A stretch of 64,000 nt of DNA from Neorhizobium petrolearium (GCF_017873175.1 NZ_JAGGJW010000002.1:1-64000); one strand, 5' to 3'; positions 7,749 to 15,119 are shown, counted from the first letter of the stretch. Notes: generated by a model from the sequence alone, not told the origin. Program-made: numbers and translations.

Positions 7749-7773
7749 AACGCCATCCTGTTGCATTCGTTCC
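7749..7773 (-). promoter_or_regulatory. EcfG promoter of the DUF1328 remnant
   Basis: On the minus strand GGAAC (7773-7769) and CGTT (7752-7749) with a 16-base spacer, exact consensus. The start codon of the broken gene lies 28 bases downstream. Confidence 0.83.
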
Positions 7774-7795
7774 CGACCGCTTCTGCAGAGATGAA

Positions 7796-8590
7796 TCAGG
7801 CAGCCGCCTTGACTGCCTCGTTGAAGAACAAGGCCTGGCTGATCAGCGCCTTCACCATGTCTGGATTGAACGGCTTGGTGACGAGGAAGGCGGGTTCCGG
7901 ACGTTCGCCGGTCAAAAGCCGTTCCGGGAAGGCGGTGATGAAGATCACCGGCACGCTGGAGGATTTCAGGATCTCATTGACGGCGTCGATGCCGGAACTG
8001 CCGTCGGCAAGCTGGATATCGGCCAGCACCATCTTCGGATGCGACGACTGGAAGAGCGAGACGGCCTCCCTGTGCGTGCGTGCGATGCCGACGACACGAT
8101 GGCCGAGATCCTGCACCATCTGCTCGATATCGAGCGCGATCAGCGGTTCGTCCTCTATGATCATGATATCTGTCGCGACCTGACGCGAGATTTCGCGGGT
8201 CGCTTCCTCGAGCAGGCGGTTTACCTCCGCGACACTGACGTCCAGGACTTCCGCGGCTTCTTCTACCGTAAATCCCTCCACCGAGATCAGCAGGAAGGCA
8301 TGCCGCGCCTGCGAAGGCAAGGTAGCCAGATTGGCGGCTGCGCGCTGCTCCCATGCGAATGGCGATTCCATCGGTCGGATATCTATATTCGTGGAACCAA
8401 AAATCGTGACGAAGAGTTTATAAAGCGAAACACGGTCCTTGGACGTTTCCGGGAATATCGAAACGTCTGCGATCAACGCTTCCAGGACCGCAGCAACATA
8501 GGCGTCTCCCGAGGTCTGCGACCCGGTGACGGCGCGTGCATATCGGCGCAAATATGGAAGGTGGGTCGCAACGCGTGTAGTTAGTGACAT
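7796..8590 (-). CDS. phyR: PhyR, anti-anti-sigma response regulator of the general stress response
   Basis: 264 residues with the diagnostic PhyR layout: an N-terminal EcfG-like sigma mimic (about 1-135, with the sigma-4-like segment LPSQARHAFLLISVEGF) joined to a C-terminal receiver (about 141-255). The receiver has acidic E146/D147, phosphoacceptor D191 in MVLADIQLADG, T219 and K239 in PAFLVTKPF. When phosphorylated, PhyR binds NepR and frees EcfG. GGGGAG before the ATG at 8590 fixes the start; a longer opening from 8743 would cross its own promoter. An exact EcfG promoter at 8633-8657 indicates positive autoregulation. The gene is divergent from nepR-ecfG. Confidence 0.95.
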   Translation of the reverse strand: MSLTTRVATHLPYLRRYARAVTGSQTSGDAYVAAVLEALIADVSIFPETSKDRVSLYKLFVTIFGSTNIDIRPMESPFAWEQRAAANLATLPSQARHAFLLISVEGFTVEEAAEVLDVSVAEVNRLLEEATREISRQVATDIMIIEDEPLIALDIEQMVQDLGHRVVGIARTHREAVSLFQSSHPKMVLADIQLADGSSGIDAVNEILKSSSVPVIFITAFPERLLTGERPEPAFLVTKPFNPDMVKALISQALFFNEAVKAAA

Positions 8591-8632
8591 ACAAAATCTC
8601 CCCTGATGCCCAGCGGCAATTGACCTGTTATG

Positions 8633-8657
8633 AACGTGACCATGCAAAAAAAGTTCC
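8633..8657 (-). promoter_or_regulatory. EcfG promoter of phyR
   Basis: On the minus strand GGAAC (8657-8653) and CGTT (8636-8633), 16-base spacer. Expected start near 8626, 36 bases before the phyR start codon. Its -35 region is one arm of a perfect inverted repeat shared with the nepR promoter. Confidence 0.88.
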
Positions 8658-8690
8658 GCAAGATGGGAACTTTTTTTACTATCGTGAATT
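8646..8690 (+). promoter_or_regulatory. EcfG-type promoter of nepR-ecfG and shared -35 palindrome
   Basis: GGAAC at 8666-8670 is followed after 16 bases by AATT (8687-8690). This fits the relaxed GGAAC-N18-TT form but not the full CGTT. Arms of seven A plus GTTCC (8646-8657) and GGAAC plus seven T (8666-8677) form a perfect 12-base inverted repeat with an eight-base spacer, so the phyR and nepR -35 elements lie back to back. The deviation at -10 suggests a weaker promoter for the sigma/anti-sigma pair than for phyR. Confidence 0.66.
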
Positions 8691-8723
8691 TTCCGCCCAG
8701 CAATATCGTAACAGGCCTGCGTG

Positions 8724-8942
8724 ATGAGTGACGAAGACGACAACAGAAAAAAAGACGAGATGACAACAATTCAATCCCAAGAAGTCAGACCTGGAGCGGT
8801 ACCTCCGAACGCATCCATTTCTCGAAAGCTGCGTGAATTCTACGATGCAGTGCAGGAAGAAGGGATTCCGGATCGTTTTCTCGAACTGTTGGAACGTCTT
8901 GAACAGGCCGAGAAGAGCGCAAAGCCGGTGAATGTAAAATGA
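8724..8942 (+). CDS. nepR: NepR, anti-sigma factor of EcfG
   Basis: 72 residues. The conserved NepR core SRKLREFYDAVQEEGIPDRF followed by LELLERLEQAE is clear and lies in the second half; the first 35 residues are polar and variable, as in other NepR proteins. It binds EcfG in unstressed cells and is titrated by phosphorylated PhyR. The stop overlaps the ecfG start by four bases (ATGA), so the two are translationally coupled. Starts at 8721 (GTG), 8724 (ATG) and 8760 (ATG) are all possible; none has a strong ribosome binding site. 8724 is chosen as the first ATG. Confidence 0.9.
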   Translation: MSDEDDNRKKDEMTTIQSQEVRPGAVPPNASISRKLREFYDAVQEEGIPDRFLELLERLEQAEKSAKPVNVK

Positions 8943-9505
8943 GCGGAGAGAAAGAGAGCGACGATCGCGGCTTTAAGCGCGACCTTCTTGCATCGCTGCC
9001 CAATTTGCGCGCTTTTGCAGTATCTCTGACAGGCCGGCACGACAAGGCAGACGATCTCGTGCAGGATACGATCATGAAGGCCTGGGCCAACCAGTCGAGC
9101 TTCACGGCCGGCACGAACATGCGCGCCTGGCTGTTCACCATTCTACGCAACGAATTCTACAGTCAGATGCGCAAGCGCGGTCGCGAAGTGCAGGATAGCG
9201 ACGGCCTGTTCAGCGAACGCTTCTCGGTGCATCCCGAACAATACGGCCGGCTCGATCTGCAGGACTTCCGCAAGGCGCTCGACAAGCTGCCGGACGACCA
9301 GCGCGAGGCAATCATTCTCGTAGGCGCTGCAGGCTTCGCCTATGAGGAGGCCGCTGCAATCTGCGGCTGCGCCGTCGGCACGATCAAGAGCCGCGTTTCA
9401 CGTGCTCGCAGCCGCCTCCAGGAACTTTTGGGGGTTTCCGGCGAAGGCGATTATGGCCCCGATCCCGGCGATGCCGCGATCACGGCCCGCGCTTTCGGTA
9501 GCTAG
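8939..9505 (+). CDS. ecfG: EcfG (RpoE2), general stress ECF sigma factor
   Basis: 188-residue ECF sigma factor. Region 2 includes LPNLRAFAVSLTGRHDKADD and LVQDTIMKAWANQSSF, region 4 includes LDKLPDDQREAIILVGAAGF, YEEAAAICGCAVGTIKSRVS and RARSRL. The NLRAFAVSL / DKADDLVQDT pattern is the EcfG subgroup signature. It recognises GGAAC-N16-CGTT promoters, six of which occur exactly in this window. It is coupled to nepR by overlapping stop and start, and convergent with the receiver-domain gene six bases after its stop. Confidence 0.95.
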   Translation: MSGEKESDDRGFKRDLLASLPNLRAFAVSLTGRHDKADDLVQDTIMKAWANQSSFTAGTNMRAWLFTILRNEFYSQMRKRGREVQDSDGLFSERFSVHPEQYGRLDLQDFRKALDKLPDDQREAIILVGAAGFAYEEAAAICGCAVGTIKSRVSRARSRLQELLGVSGEGDYGPDPGDAAITARAFGS

Positions 9506-9511
9506 GCTCTA

Positions 9512-9880
9512 TCATTCCAAAATGCCGTTCACCCGAGCGGCATTCCTCACAGCCTCGACCAATTGCTGTTCGTCGAAGGGCTTTGCCACGACGGCAGTAC
9601 TGGGCCAGGTTGGAAGCCCGGCCAGTTCCTCGTCCACCAAAGTGGAAAACACGATGCCGGCGCCGCTTGCGCGCAGCCGGTGCGCCTCGTCGGGATTTTG
9701 CCCAAGGCTGGAATCGGCCAGAACGACATCGAAATTGCGGCCTTCCAGAACCGGCGGGTAATCACGTGGCATGGCAATTTGAATTTCACAGGTCATCGCA
9801 CTGCTGAGAATGCGTTCAGCGCCCATAGCAACGAGATATTCCAAATCAATGATAAGAATTCGCAAAAGCGTCGCCCTCAT
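9512..9880 (-). CDS. Atypical stand-alone receiver-domain protein
   Basis: About 122 residues with a receiver-like fold: ILIIDLEYLVAMGAERIL near the N-terminus, VVLADSSLGQNPDEA with the likely phosphoacceptor Asp, and VAKPFDEQQLVEAVR with the conserved Lys. The usual pair of acidic residues near the N-terminus is reduced (IDLE instead of DDE) and the switch Thr/Ser region (IVFSTL) is only loosely conserved. There is no output domain. The frame is open to 9925, but the family-like start is MRATLLRILIIDLE at 9880; neither has a good ribosome binding site. Convergent with ecfG. Single-domain receivers in GSR loci can tune kinase-PhyR phosphotransfer, but that is inference here. Confidence 0.7.
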   Translation of the reverse strand: MRATLLRILIIDLEYLVAMGAERILSSAMTCEIQIAMPRDYPPVLEGRNFDVVLADSSLGQNPDEAHRLRASGAGIVFSTLVDEELAGLPTWPSTAVVAKPFDEQQLVEAVRNAARVNGILE

Positions 9881-9993
9881 TCGAGTGCAAAAACGCCCTA
9901 GATCATTGAACGAAGAGCGCGTCATTTAAAAAAGATACAGACGGGAAGAAAACGCCAAGCTATGGTTCATCCGCCCTGTCTTCATGGAGTCCC

Positions 9994-10752
9994 ATGGCCA
10001 CGTCCACACCCGCCATTCTTCCGCGCGTTAGCTGCGATCAGTGCCCTCTGCGCCAATGTCGGAGCTTTCGTGATTTCTCCTCGGAGGAACTTGGCTTCGT
10101 GCATGACTTCAAGACAGGTGAATTGTCCGCCGCCCAGGGTATGTCGATCATGGTGGAGGGAGAACGCAACCCGCAGCTCTATACCGTGCTGTCCGGCTGG
10201 GGTTTCCGATATAAGATCCTGGAGGATGGGCGCCGTCAGATCCTCAATTACGTGCTGCCAGGCGATCTGATCGGACTGCAGGGCCACCTCATGGAAGAGA
10301 TGCAGCACTCTATCGAGGCGCTAACGCGGATGACGCTCTGCATCTTCGAGCGGGACAAGCTTCCGAAGCTCTTCCGCCATCACCCCTCGCTTGCCTACGA
10401 CATTACCTGGCTGGCTGCTCGGGAAGAATCCATGCTTGATGAACATCTTCTCAGCATAGGCCGCCGCAGCGCCCGCGAGCGTGCGGCCTATCTCTTCGCA
10501 TTTCTCGATGCGCGGGTAAAATCGGTCGCCGCTGCGCCGGCTGACAAACCCTTCATCTTGCCGTTGACGCAACAGCACGTAGCCGACACGCTCGGCTTCT
10601 CGCTTGTCCACACGAACAAGACGCTGCGCAGACTGGTCCAGCAAGGGCTCATCCGCTGGCTCGATCGCGGCTGCGAGGTGCTTGACACGGAAAGGCTCTA
10701 TCATGTCGCGGAATGGCGGCCGCCCAAGGAGGACAAGCGGCCATTCATCTAG
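9994..10752 (+). CDS. Crp/Fnr-family transcriptional regulator with FNR-like cysteines
   Basis: 252 residues: an N-terminal effector domain with the cyclic-nucleotide-binding fold (about 25-130), a dimerisation helix, and a C-terminal winged helix-turn-helix LPLTQQHVADTLGFSLVHTN / KTLRRLVQQGLI. Cysteines at 14, 17 and 22 (CDQCPLRQC) plus C116 in TLCIFERD resemble the iron-sulfur ligands of FNR (C20, C23, C29, C122 in E. coli); the distance from first to last Cys is 102 in both. It may therefore sense oxygen or redox stress, but the C-x2-C-x4-C spacing is not identical to FNR. GGAG lies four bases before the ATG. Its neighbours are GSR genes; it has no EcfG promoter of its own. Confidence 0.85.
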   Translation: MATSTPAILPRVSCDQCPLRQCRSFRDFSSEELGFVHDFKTGELSAAQGMSIMVEGERNPQLYTVLSGWGFRYKILEDGRRQILNYVLPGDLIGLQGHLMEEMQHSIEALTRMTLCIFERDKLPKLFRHHPSLAYDITWLAAREESMLDEHLLSIGRRSARERAAYLFAFLDARVKSVAAAPADKPFILPLTQQHVADTLGFSLVHTNKTLRRLVQQGLIRWLDRGCEVLDTERLYHVAEWRPPKEDKRPFI

Positions 10753-10753
10753 A

Positions 10754-10858
10754 GCATGTCGCGCCAAAGTGTGCAGCGTTTTTGCGATAGCGACATGTGT
10801 GAAAACAAGAACTTAAAGCGTGCCGGATGAATCTGGGAGATCGCGACACGCTTTAAGA
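10754..10858. repeat. Dispersed rhizobial intergenic palindrome
   Basis: The 105-base gap between the Crp gene and the holin-like gene is filled by repeat sequence. A perfect 11-base inverted repeat CTTAAAGCGTG (10812-10822) and CACGCTTTAAG (10847-10857) forms its right half; the left half contains GCATGTCGCG and GCGACATGTG in inverted order. From memory this resembles an element found many times in rhizobial genomes. It may also act as a terminator between the convergent genes. Confidence 0.55.
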
Positions 10859-11314
10859 TCATTCGGCAGGTTCGTCCGCATCGCGGCTCGCCGCCCCCAT
10901 GTTGCGGGTAAGCAGGAATCCGAGCCCAGCCGCAATCCCGACAAGCAGGAGCGGCCGCGATTTCATGACGAGCGGCAGAGCCGAGATCGCCGCGGTCACC
11001 ATCAGCGCCTTGTTGCTGCTTGCCGCCGCGGCCTCGCGCTTGCGCCGCTCTTCGGCCCGGTTTTCCATCATCACCCAGAGGAGAACGATGAGCGCCAGGA
11101 CGAGCGCCCCACCCGCCACGGCAAGCAATGCCATCGGCAATCCCCACATCTGGCCAAGATAGACGGCGAGCGCGGCGACTGCCAGCACATAGGCCGTCAG
11201 CAGGAAGACCAGCATGAAGGCGTAGAGGATCGCGTTTCGCTTGAGCCGACGCGCGAACGCCGCGACATCCATCGCGACGAGCGAGGCCAAAAGGGGGCCT
11301 AATCCTGCCATCAT
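10859..11314 (-). CDS. Holin-like inner membrane protein (phage_holin_3_6 / DUF1469 type)
   Basis: About 151 residues. A short cytoplasmic N-terminus is followed by two hydrophobic segments (about 30-52 and 58-85), then a charged stretch MENRAEERRKREAAAASSNK and a third hydrophobic region (about 118-137). This is the pattern of the holin-like superfamily proteins that pair with DUF883/YqjD proteins. The start overlaps the DUF883 stop (ATGATG at 11314/11311), so the two are coupled. The operon has an EcfG promoter at 11860-11884, making it part of the general stress regulon. The biochemical role is unknown; membrane protection is a guess. Confidence 0.75.
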   Translation of the reverse strand: MMAGLGPLLASLVAMDVAAFARRLKRNAILYAFMLVFLLTAYVLAVAALAVYLGQMWGLPMALLAVAGGALVLALIVLLWVMMENRAEERRKREAAAASSNKALMVTAAISALPLVMKSRPLLLVGIAAGLGFLLTRNMGAASRDADEPAE

Positions 11315-11661
11315 GAGCGCCGCATCATCAGCGCGAACAGGAAACCCACGCCTGCGGCGATGGCGACGGACTGGATAGGGTTCGTGCGGATCTGGCGCTC
11401 CAGGTCTCGCTCCAGCGAGACGGCCTGCTCGCGCGCAGCTTCCACCATGTGCATCGACGCATCAGCGGCCTCATGCGCGGCGCGGCGGGCCTTGCCTTTG
11501 TATTCACTGGCCTTTTCGTTTCCTACGGCAGCCACGGTCTTGGCGAGAGAGGCGATATCCTCGCGCAACTGCTGGAGCTGAGCTTCGATCTCCTTCGATG
11601 AGGCCGAGTTCTGGCCGTTACCGCCGCGGGCGAATTCACTGGTCGGATTGGCAGTGGGCAT
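11311..11661 (-). CDS. DUF883 / YqjD-ElaB family membrane-anchored protein
   Basis: 116 residues. A polar N-terminus, a long helical coiled-coil-like region (about 22-90, from KEIEAQLQQLREDIASLAKT through AAHEAADASMHMVEAAREQA) and a single C-terminal membrane anchor followed by MMRRS. E. coli relatives YqjD and ElaB are stationary-phase proteins anchored in the inner membrane that bind ribosomes; the same is plausible here. GGAGATCGAT precedes the ATG. It is the second ORF after an exact EcfG promoter and overlaps the following holin-like gene. Confidence 0.82.
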   Translation of the reverse strand: MPTANPTSEFARGGNGQNSASSKEIEAQLQQLREDIASLAKTVAAVGNEKASEYKGKARRAAHEAADASMHMVEAAREQAVSLERDLERQIRTNPIQSVAIAAGVGFLFALMMRRS

Positions 11662-11725
11662 ATCGATCTCCTGGGTTTATCTGTTCTTTTGAAGCATGCA
11701 GGCAGACGGCCGGCTTTGCGGAAAA

Positions 11726-11797
11726 TCAAATGACGCGGACGGCGAGACGTCGATCAAGGGCTCGGAATACCCAAGGCCACAGGGATATGCCTCTCAT
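11726..11797 (-). CDS. Candidate 23-residue small protein, EcfG-driven
   Basis: A GAGGAGG ribosome binding site at 11802-11808, nearly perfect, lies four bases before an ATG opening a 23-codon frame: MRGISLWPWVFRALD, then an Arg-rich tail. The peptide is basic with an aromatic/hydrophobic first half. It lies between the exact EcfG promoter (11860-11884) and the DUF883 gene, 64 bases upstream of the latter. It could be a real small stress protein or a leader peptide affecting DUF883 expression. No homologue is known to me. Confidence 0.5.
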   Translation of the reverse strand: MRGISLWPWVFRALDRRLAVRVI

Positions 11798-11859
11798 CTT
11801 CAACCTCCTCGACAAGCGCATGGCGAGCGCGCAGACCTGCAAACAGGTTGCGGGAATTG

Positions 11860-11884
11860 AACGCAGCAAAGGCGTGATTGTTCC
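11860..11884 (-). promoter_or_regulatory. EcfG promoter of the small ORF-DUF883-holin operon
   Basis: On the minus strand GGAAC (11884-11880) and CGTT (11863-11860), 16-base spacer, exact consensus. It lies 44 bases past the amidase stop, so the stress operon is transcribed independently of the amidase/transporter genes upstream. Confidence 0.86.
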
Positions 11885-11927
11885 GCGATATCGTCCGGAG
11901 ACGAAAGGCCGAAAGACGAGAAAGAGA

Positions 11928-13328
11928 CTATAGGACTGCCGTCGGCGGCTCTGGCCATTGGCTGATACCGCCCGTCCATTGCTCGAAGGCACGCGACAGC
12001 TTGAGCACGAAGAGGTCGTCATAGCGCGGGCCGACGATCTGCAGCCCGATCGGCATGCCGGATTTCGAGAAGCCGCAATTGATGGACGAGGCTGGCTGTT
12101 CCGACATGTTCCACGGCACGGTGAAACCGATATGCTCGAAGGGCAGCGCCGGATCGTTGGTGGGGGAGGCCCATTCCGCCGGATAGGAGACGATCGGATT
12201 GGTGGGCGAGATCACCGCATCGACGGTGGTGAACAGCTTTCCGCAGGTCTTGCGCATCTCGATCGTCTGGTTGAAGCCGCGCACCGCCTCGACGCCGGAG
12301 ACATGCGCACCGCCCTTCGCCCATTCGTAGATATAGGGCAGAATCAGCGCCCGCCGCTCTTCCGGCATTTTCTCGATATCGCCCCAGAAACGGGCGCGCC
12401 AGAAATTGTCGAGGCCGTCCAGCATCTGGCGGGTGATGACCGGCCCGACCGGAACGACGATCGCACCCGCCTCCTCGAAGCGCTTCGCCGCGGCAATGAC
12501 CGCCTCGCGGACATCCTCGTCGACGGCCAGGCCAACCCCGGCATCGAGCATCAGGCCAATCTTCATGCCCTTCACATCGATGGCGGAATCGAGCCAGTCG
12601 AAATCGTTGGGCGGTAGCGACGTGCCGTCGCGCCAGTCCGGGCGCGACAGCGTCGCCATGGAGATTGCCGCGTCCTCCACCGTGCGGGTCATGGGACCAG
12701 CGCAGCGTCCAACATAATAGGGATCGACCGGAATGCGGCCCTGGCTGGGTTTGAAGCCGAAAAGCCCGGTCCAGCCGGCCGGCAGGCGCACCGAACCGCC
12801 GATATCCGTGCCGATATGGAGCGGCCCGAAACCGGCCGCCCCGGCTGCGGCCGCGCCGGCGCTCGATCCGCCGGGGTTCTGCGTCAGGTCCCAGGGATTG
12901 CGGCTCAGGTGATGGAAGCTCGAAAGGCCGGAAGAGAGCATACCGTAATCGGGGCATGTCGTCTTGGCGAAGATCACCGCGCCATCCTCCCTCATGCGCG
13001 CGGCGATCGGAGCATCCTCCGCCGCCGGCACGAGCTCCACCGCCGCGGTCCCGAGCGGCACCGGCTGGCCTTTCGTGGCGATCAGTTCCTTCAGTGTCAC
13101 CGGAATGCCGTCGAGAGGCCCGAGCGTCTTACCCTTCATCCAGCGCGCGGTGGAGGCCGCAGCCTGCTCACGCGCGTTTTCCGGATCGTAGAGATAGAGC
13201 GCCTGCACATGCTGCTCGAAGGCCGCAACGCGCGCCTCAACCGCCAGCCAGTATTCGGACGGCGAGAGTTTCCTGGCGGCGTAGAGGCTTGCAATCTCGC
13301 GGATGGTCAGTTTCAGAAGGTCGTTCAT
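11928..13328 (-). CDS. Amidase-signature family amidase
   Basis: 466 residues of the Ser-cisSer-Lys amidase family. Visible are the catalytic-lysine segment VTLKELIATKG, the glycine/serine-rich NPGGSSAGAAAAGAAGFG and the nucleophile segment GTDIGGSVRLPAG. It hydrolyses an amide bond; the substrate is not predictable. The frame is open further upstream (to 13433) but the family-like N-terminus MNDLLKLTIREIASLYAARK begins at 13328. It is the last gene of a minus-strand group with a binding protein and two permeases, 22 bases after the DppC-type permease, so it probably acts on the imported compound. Confidence 0.88.
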   Translation of the reverse strand: MNDLLKLTIREIASLYAARKLSPSEYWLAVEARVAAFEQHVQALYLYDPENAREQAAASTARWMKGKTLGPLDGIPVTLKELIATKGQPVPLGTAAVELVPAAEDAPIAARMREDGAVIFAKTTCPDYGMLSSGLSSFHHLSRNPWDLTQNPGGSSAGAAAAGAAGFGPLHIGTDIGGSVRLPAGWTGLFGFKPSQGRIPVDPYYVGRCAGPMTRTVEDAAISMATLSRPDWRDGTSLPPNDFDWLDSAIDVKGMKIGLMLDAGVGLAVDEDVREAVIAAAKRFEEAGAIVVPVGPVITRQMLDGLDNFWRARFWGDIEKMPEERRALILPYIYEWAKGGAHVSGVEAVRGFNQTIEMRKTCGKLFTTVDAVISPTNPIVSYPAEWASPTNDPALPFEHIGFTVPWNMSEQPASSINCGFSKSGMPIGLQIVGPRYDDLFVLKLSRAFEQWTGGISQWPEPPTAVL

Positions 13329-13350
13329 CGGAATATCTTTGCGTTCGAAA

Positions 13351-14169
13351 TCAGGAATTGTCGCGGGGATCGAGCAGGTCACGCAGGCCGTCGCCCAGCA
13401 TGTTGAGACCGAGAACGGCAAGCGCGATCGCAAGCCCCGGCATCAGCGCCAGCCAGGGCGCTTGGCCGAGAAAGGTCTGGCTGTCGGCGAGCATCCGCCC
13501 CCAGGTCGGTGCTGGCGGCGGCATGCCGAGACCGAGGAAGGAAAGACCCGCCTCGGTGAGGATCGCAAGACCGAGCTGGATCGTCACCTGAACGATGATC
13601 TGGTTCGATATGTTCGGAAGCACATGCGCGAGCGTGATCCTGGCCTTCGGTCGGCCCATACCGATCGCCGCCGTCACATAGTCGCGGGTCCATATCTGCA
13701 GCGCGGCGCTGAGGGTGAGCCGCGCGAAGACCGGCACCATGAAGACGGCGATCGCAATGATCGCGGTGAACCGGCCGGAGCCGATGAAGGCGCCGAGCAT
13801 CATCGCCGACAGGATCGGCGGTACGGCGAAGACGATGTCGCAGCCGCGCATGACGACGAGCTCTAGGAGACCGCGCCGCATGGCGACGATTACGCCGACA
13901 GCCGTGCCGACGCTCGCGCCGATAAGCACCGCAAGGATGGAGGTCGACAGCGAATTCCAGGCGCCGACCATCAGCATGGAGGCGACGTCGCGGCCGAACT
14001 GGTCGGTGCCGAGGAGGCCGAATTCGAGCGGCGCCTTGAGCCTCTGGACGATCTGCATGCGGGTCGGCGGAAACGGCGTCCAGACGAGAGACAGCAGTGC
14101 GACCGCAAACAGCGCCAGCGTGATGACGAGCCCGATGAGGAAAACGGGACGGCGAAGAACACGTGTCAT
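13351..14169 (-). CDS. Peptide-type ABC transporter permease (DppC type)
   Basis: 272 residues. The class markers are the periplasmic-loop motif LLGTDQFGRDVASMLMVGAW, the coupling loop DYVTAAIGMGRPKARITLAH and the C-terminal GDGLRDLLDPRDNS. The ATG at 14169 overlaps the stop of the preceding DppB-type gene by four bases, so the two are coupled. A much longer opening in the same frame (to 15195) reads through the upstream permease out of frame and is rejected. No ATPase genes are adjacent to this permease pair; they may use the ATPases encoded at 17957-19548. Confidence 0.9.
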   Translation of the reverse strand: MTRVLRRPVFLIGLVITLALFAVALLSLVWTPFPPTRMQIVQRLKAPLEFGLLGTDQFGRDVASMLMVGAWNSLSTSILAVLIGASVGTAVGVIVAMRRGLLELVVMRGCDIVFAVPPILSAMMLGAFIGSGRFTAIIAIAVFMVPVFARLTLSAALQIWTRDYVTAAIGMGRPKARITLAHVLPNISNQIIVQVTIQLGLAILTEAGLSFLGLGMPPPAPTWGRMLADSQTFLGQAPWLALMPGLAIALAVLGLNMLGDGLRDLLDPRDNS

Positions 14170-15116
14170 TGCGCACCCGCCCTCAGGCGCGGGTCGATCA
14201 GGAGATAGGCGAGGTCGACGAGGAAATTCATGAGGATGACGAGACCGGAGAAGAACAGCACGACATCCTGCATGACGACGATGTCGCGCTGGGACAGCGC
14301 CTGATAGGCAAGCCGTCCGAGGCCCGGCAGGTTGAAGACGTTTTCGACCAGCACCGCGCCGGCGATCAGGAAGGTGAATTGCAGGCCGAGCATGGTGACC
14401 ACCGGCACCATCGCGTTTGGCACCGCATGCCGCCAGATGGCAATGCCTTCGCTCAGGCCCTTGGCGCGGGCGGTACGGACAAAATCCTCGTTCATCACTT
14501 CGAGTACCGCGGCGCGCGCCACACGGGTCAAGACACCCGCCTGCGGCAGGGCGAGCGCCACCGCCGGCATCAGCAACGCGTTCAATCCGGCAAAAAACCC
14601 GGCATCCCAGCCGGGGAAACCGCCGGCCGGCATCAGACCCAGCGTGGTGGAGAAGAGGATGATCAGCAGCAACCCGACCCAGAAGGCGGGAACGGCGATG
14701 CTGATGTAGGAAAGCAAGCCGGCGACGAAATCGAAGACGCCATTGTGCTTTCGCGCCGCCTGCACGCCGAGCGGGACAGCGACGAGAACGGAGAGGACGA
14801 TCGCCATCAGCGCCAGCGGAATGGTGACCGCCAGCCGTTCGGCGATCAGGCCGGCAACCGGCACGCCATAGGTATAGGACTGACCGAGATCGCCCCGGAA
14901 CACGCCGGCAAGCCAGGCGAGGTAGCGCACCGGCAGCGGCTGGTCGAGCCCGAGCTGGGTCCTGAGCGCCGCAAGCGTATCCGGGCTTGCCGAGGTACCG
15001 AGCATGATCGCCGCCGGATCGCCGGGAAGCAGGTCCATCACCGTGAAGATGAGCAGCGAGACGACCAGCAACGTGATGACGAGGCTGAGGATGCGGCGGA
15101 TGAGGATGGAGATCAT
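14166..15116 (-). CDS. Peptide-type ABC transporter permease (DppB type)
   Basis: 316 residues, beginning MISILIRRILSLVITLLVV and containing VMDLLPGDPAAIMLG, a family marker, and the coupling loop DFVRTARAKGLSEGIAIWRH. It ends AYLLIDPRLRAGAQ. About six membrane segments are visible. It is followed by the DppC-type gene with a four-base overlap. The 154 bases between it and the upstream binding protein contain a dispersed palindromic repeat, which may reduce permease expression relative to the binding protein. Confidence 0.9.
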   Translation of the reverse strand: MISILIRRILSLVITLLVVSLLIFTVMDLLPGDPAAIMLGTSASPDTLAALRTQLGLDQPLPVRYLAWLAGVFRGDLGQSYTYGVPVAGLIAERLAVTIPLALMAIVLSVLVAVPLGVQAARKHNGVFDFVAGLLSYISIAVPAFWVGLLLIILFSTTLGLMPAGGFPGWDAGFFAGLNALLMPAVALALPQAGVLTRVARAAVLEVMNEDFVRTARAKGLSEGIAIWRHAVPNAMVPVVTMLGLQFTFLIAGAVLVENVFNLPGLGRLAYQALSQRDIVVMQDVVLFFSGLVILMNFLVDLAYLLIDPRLRAGAQ

Positions 15117-15119
15117 GAG

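Noticed and set aside
7563..7766. Intact 67-residue protein on the minus strand upstream of the kinase
   Set aside because: The single-frame product is not family-like; the DUF1328 pattern appears only when three frames are combined, so a broken gene is the better reading.
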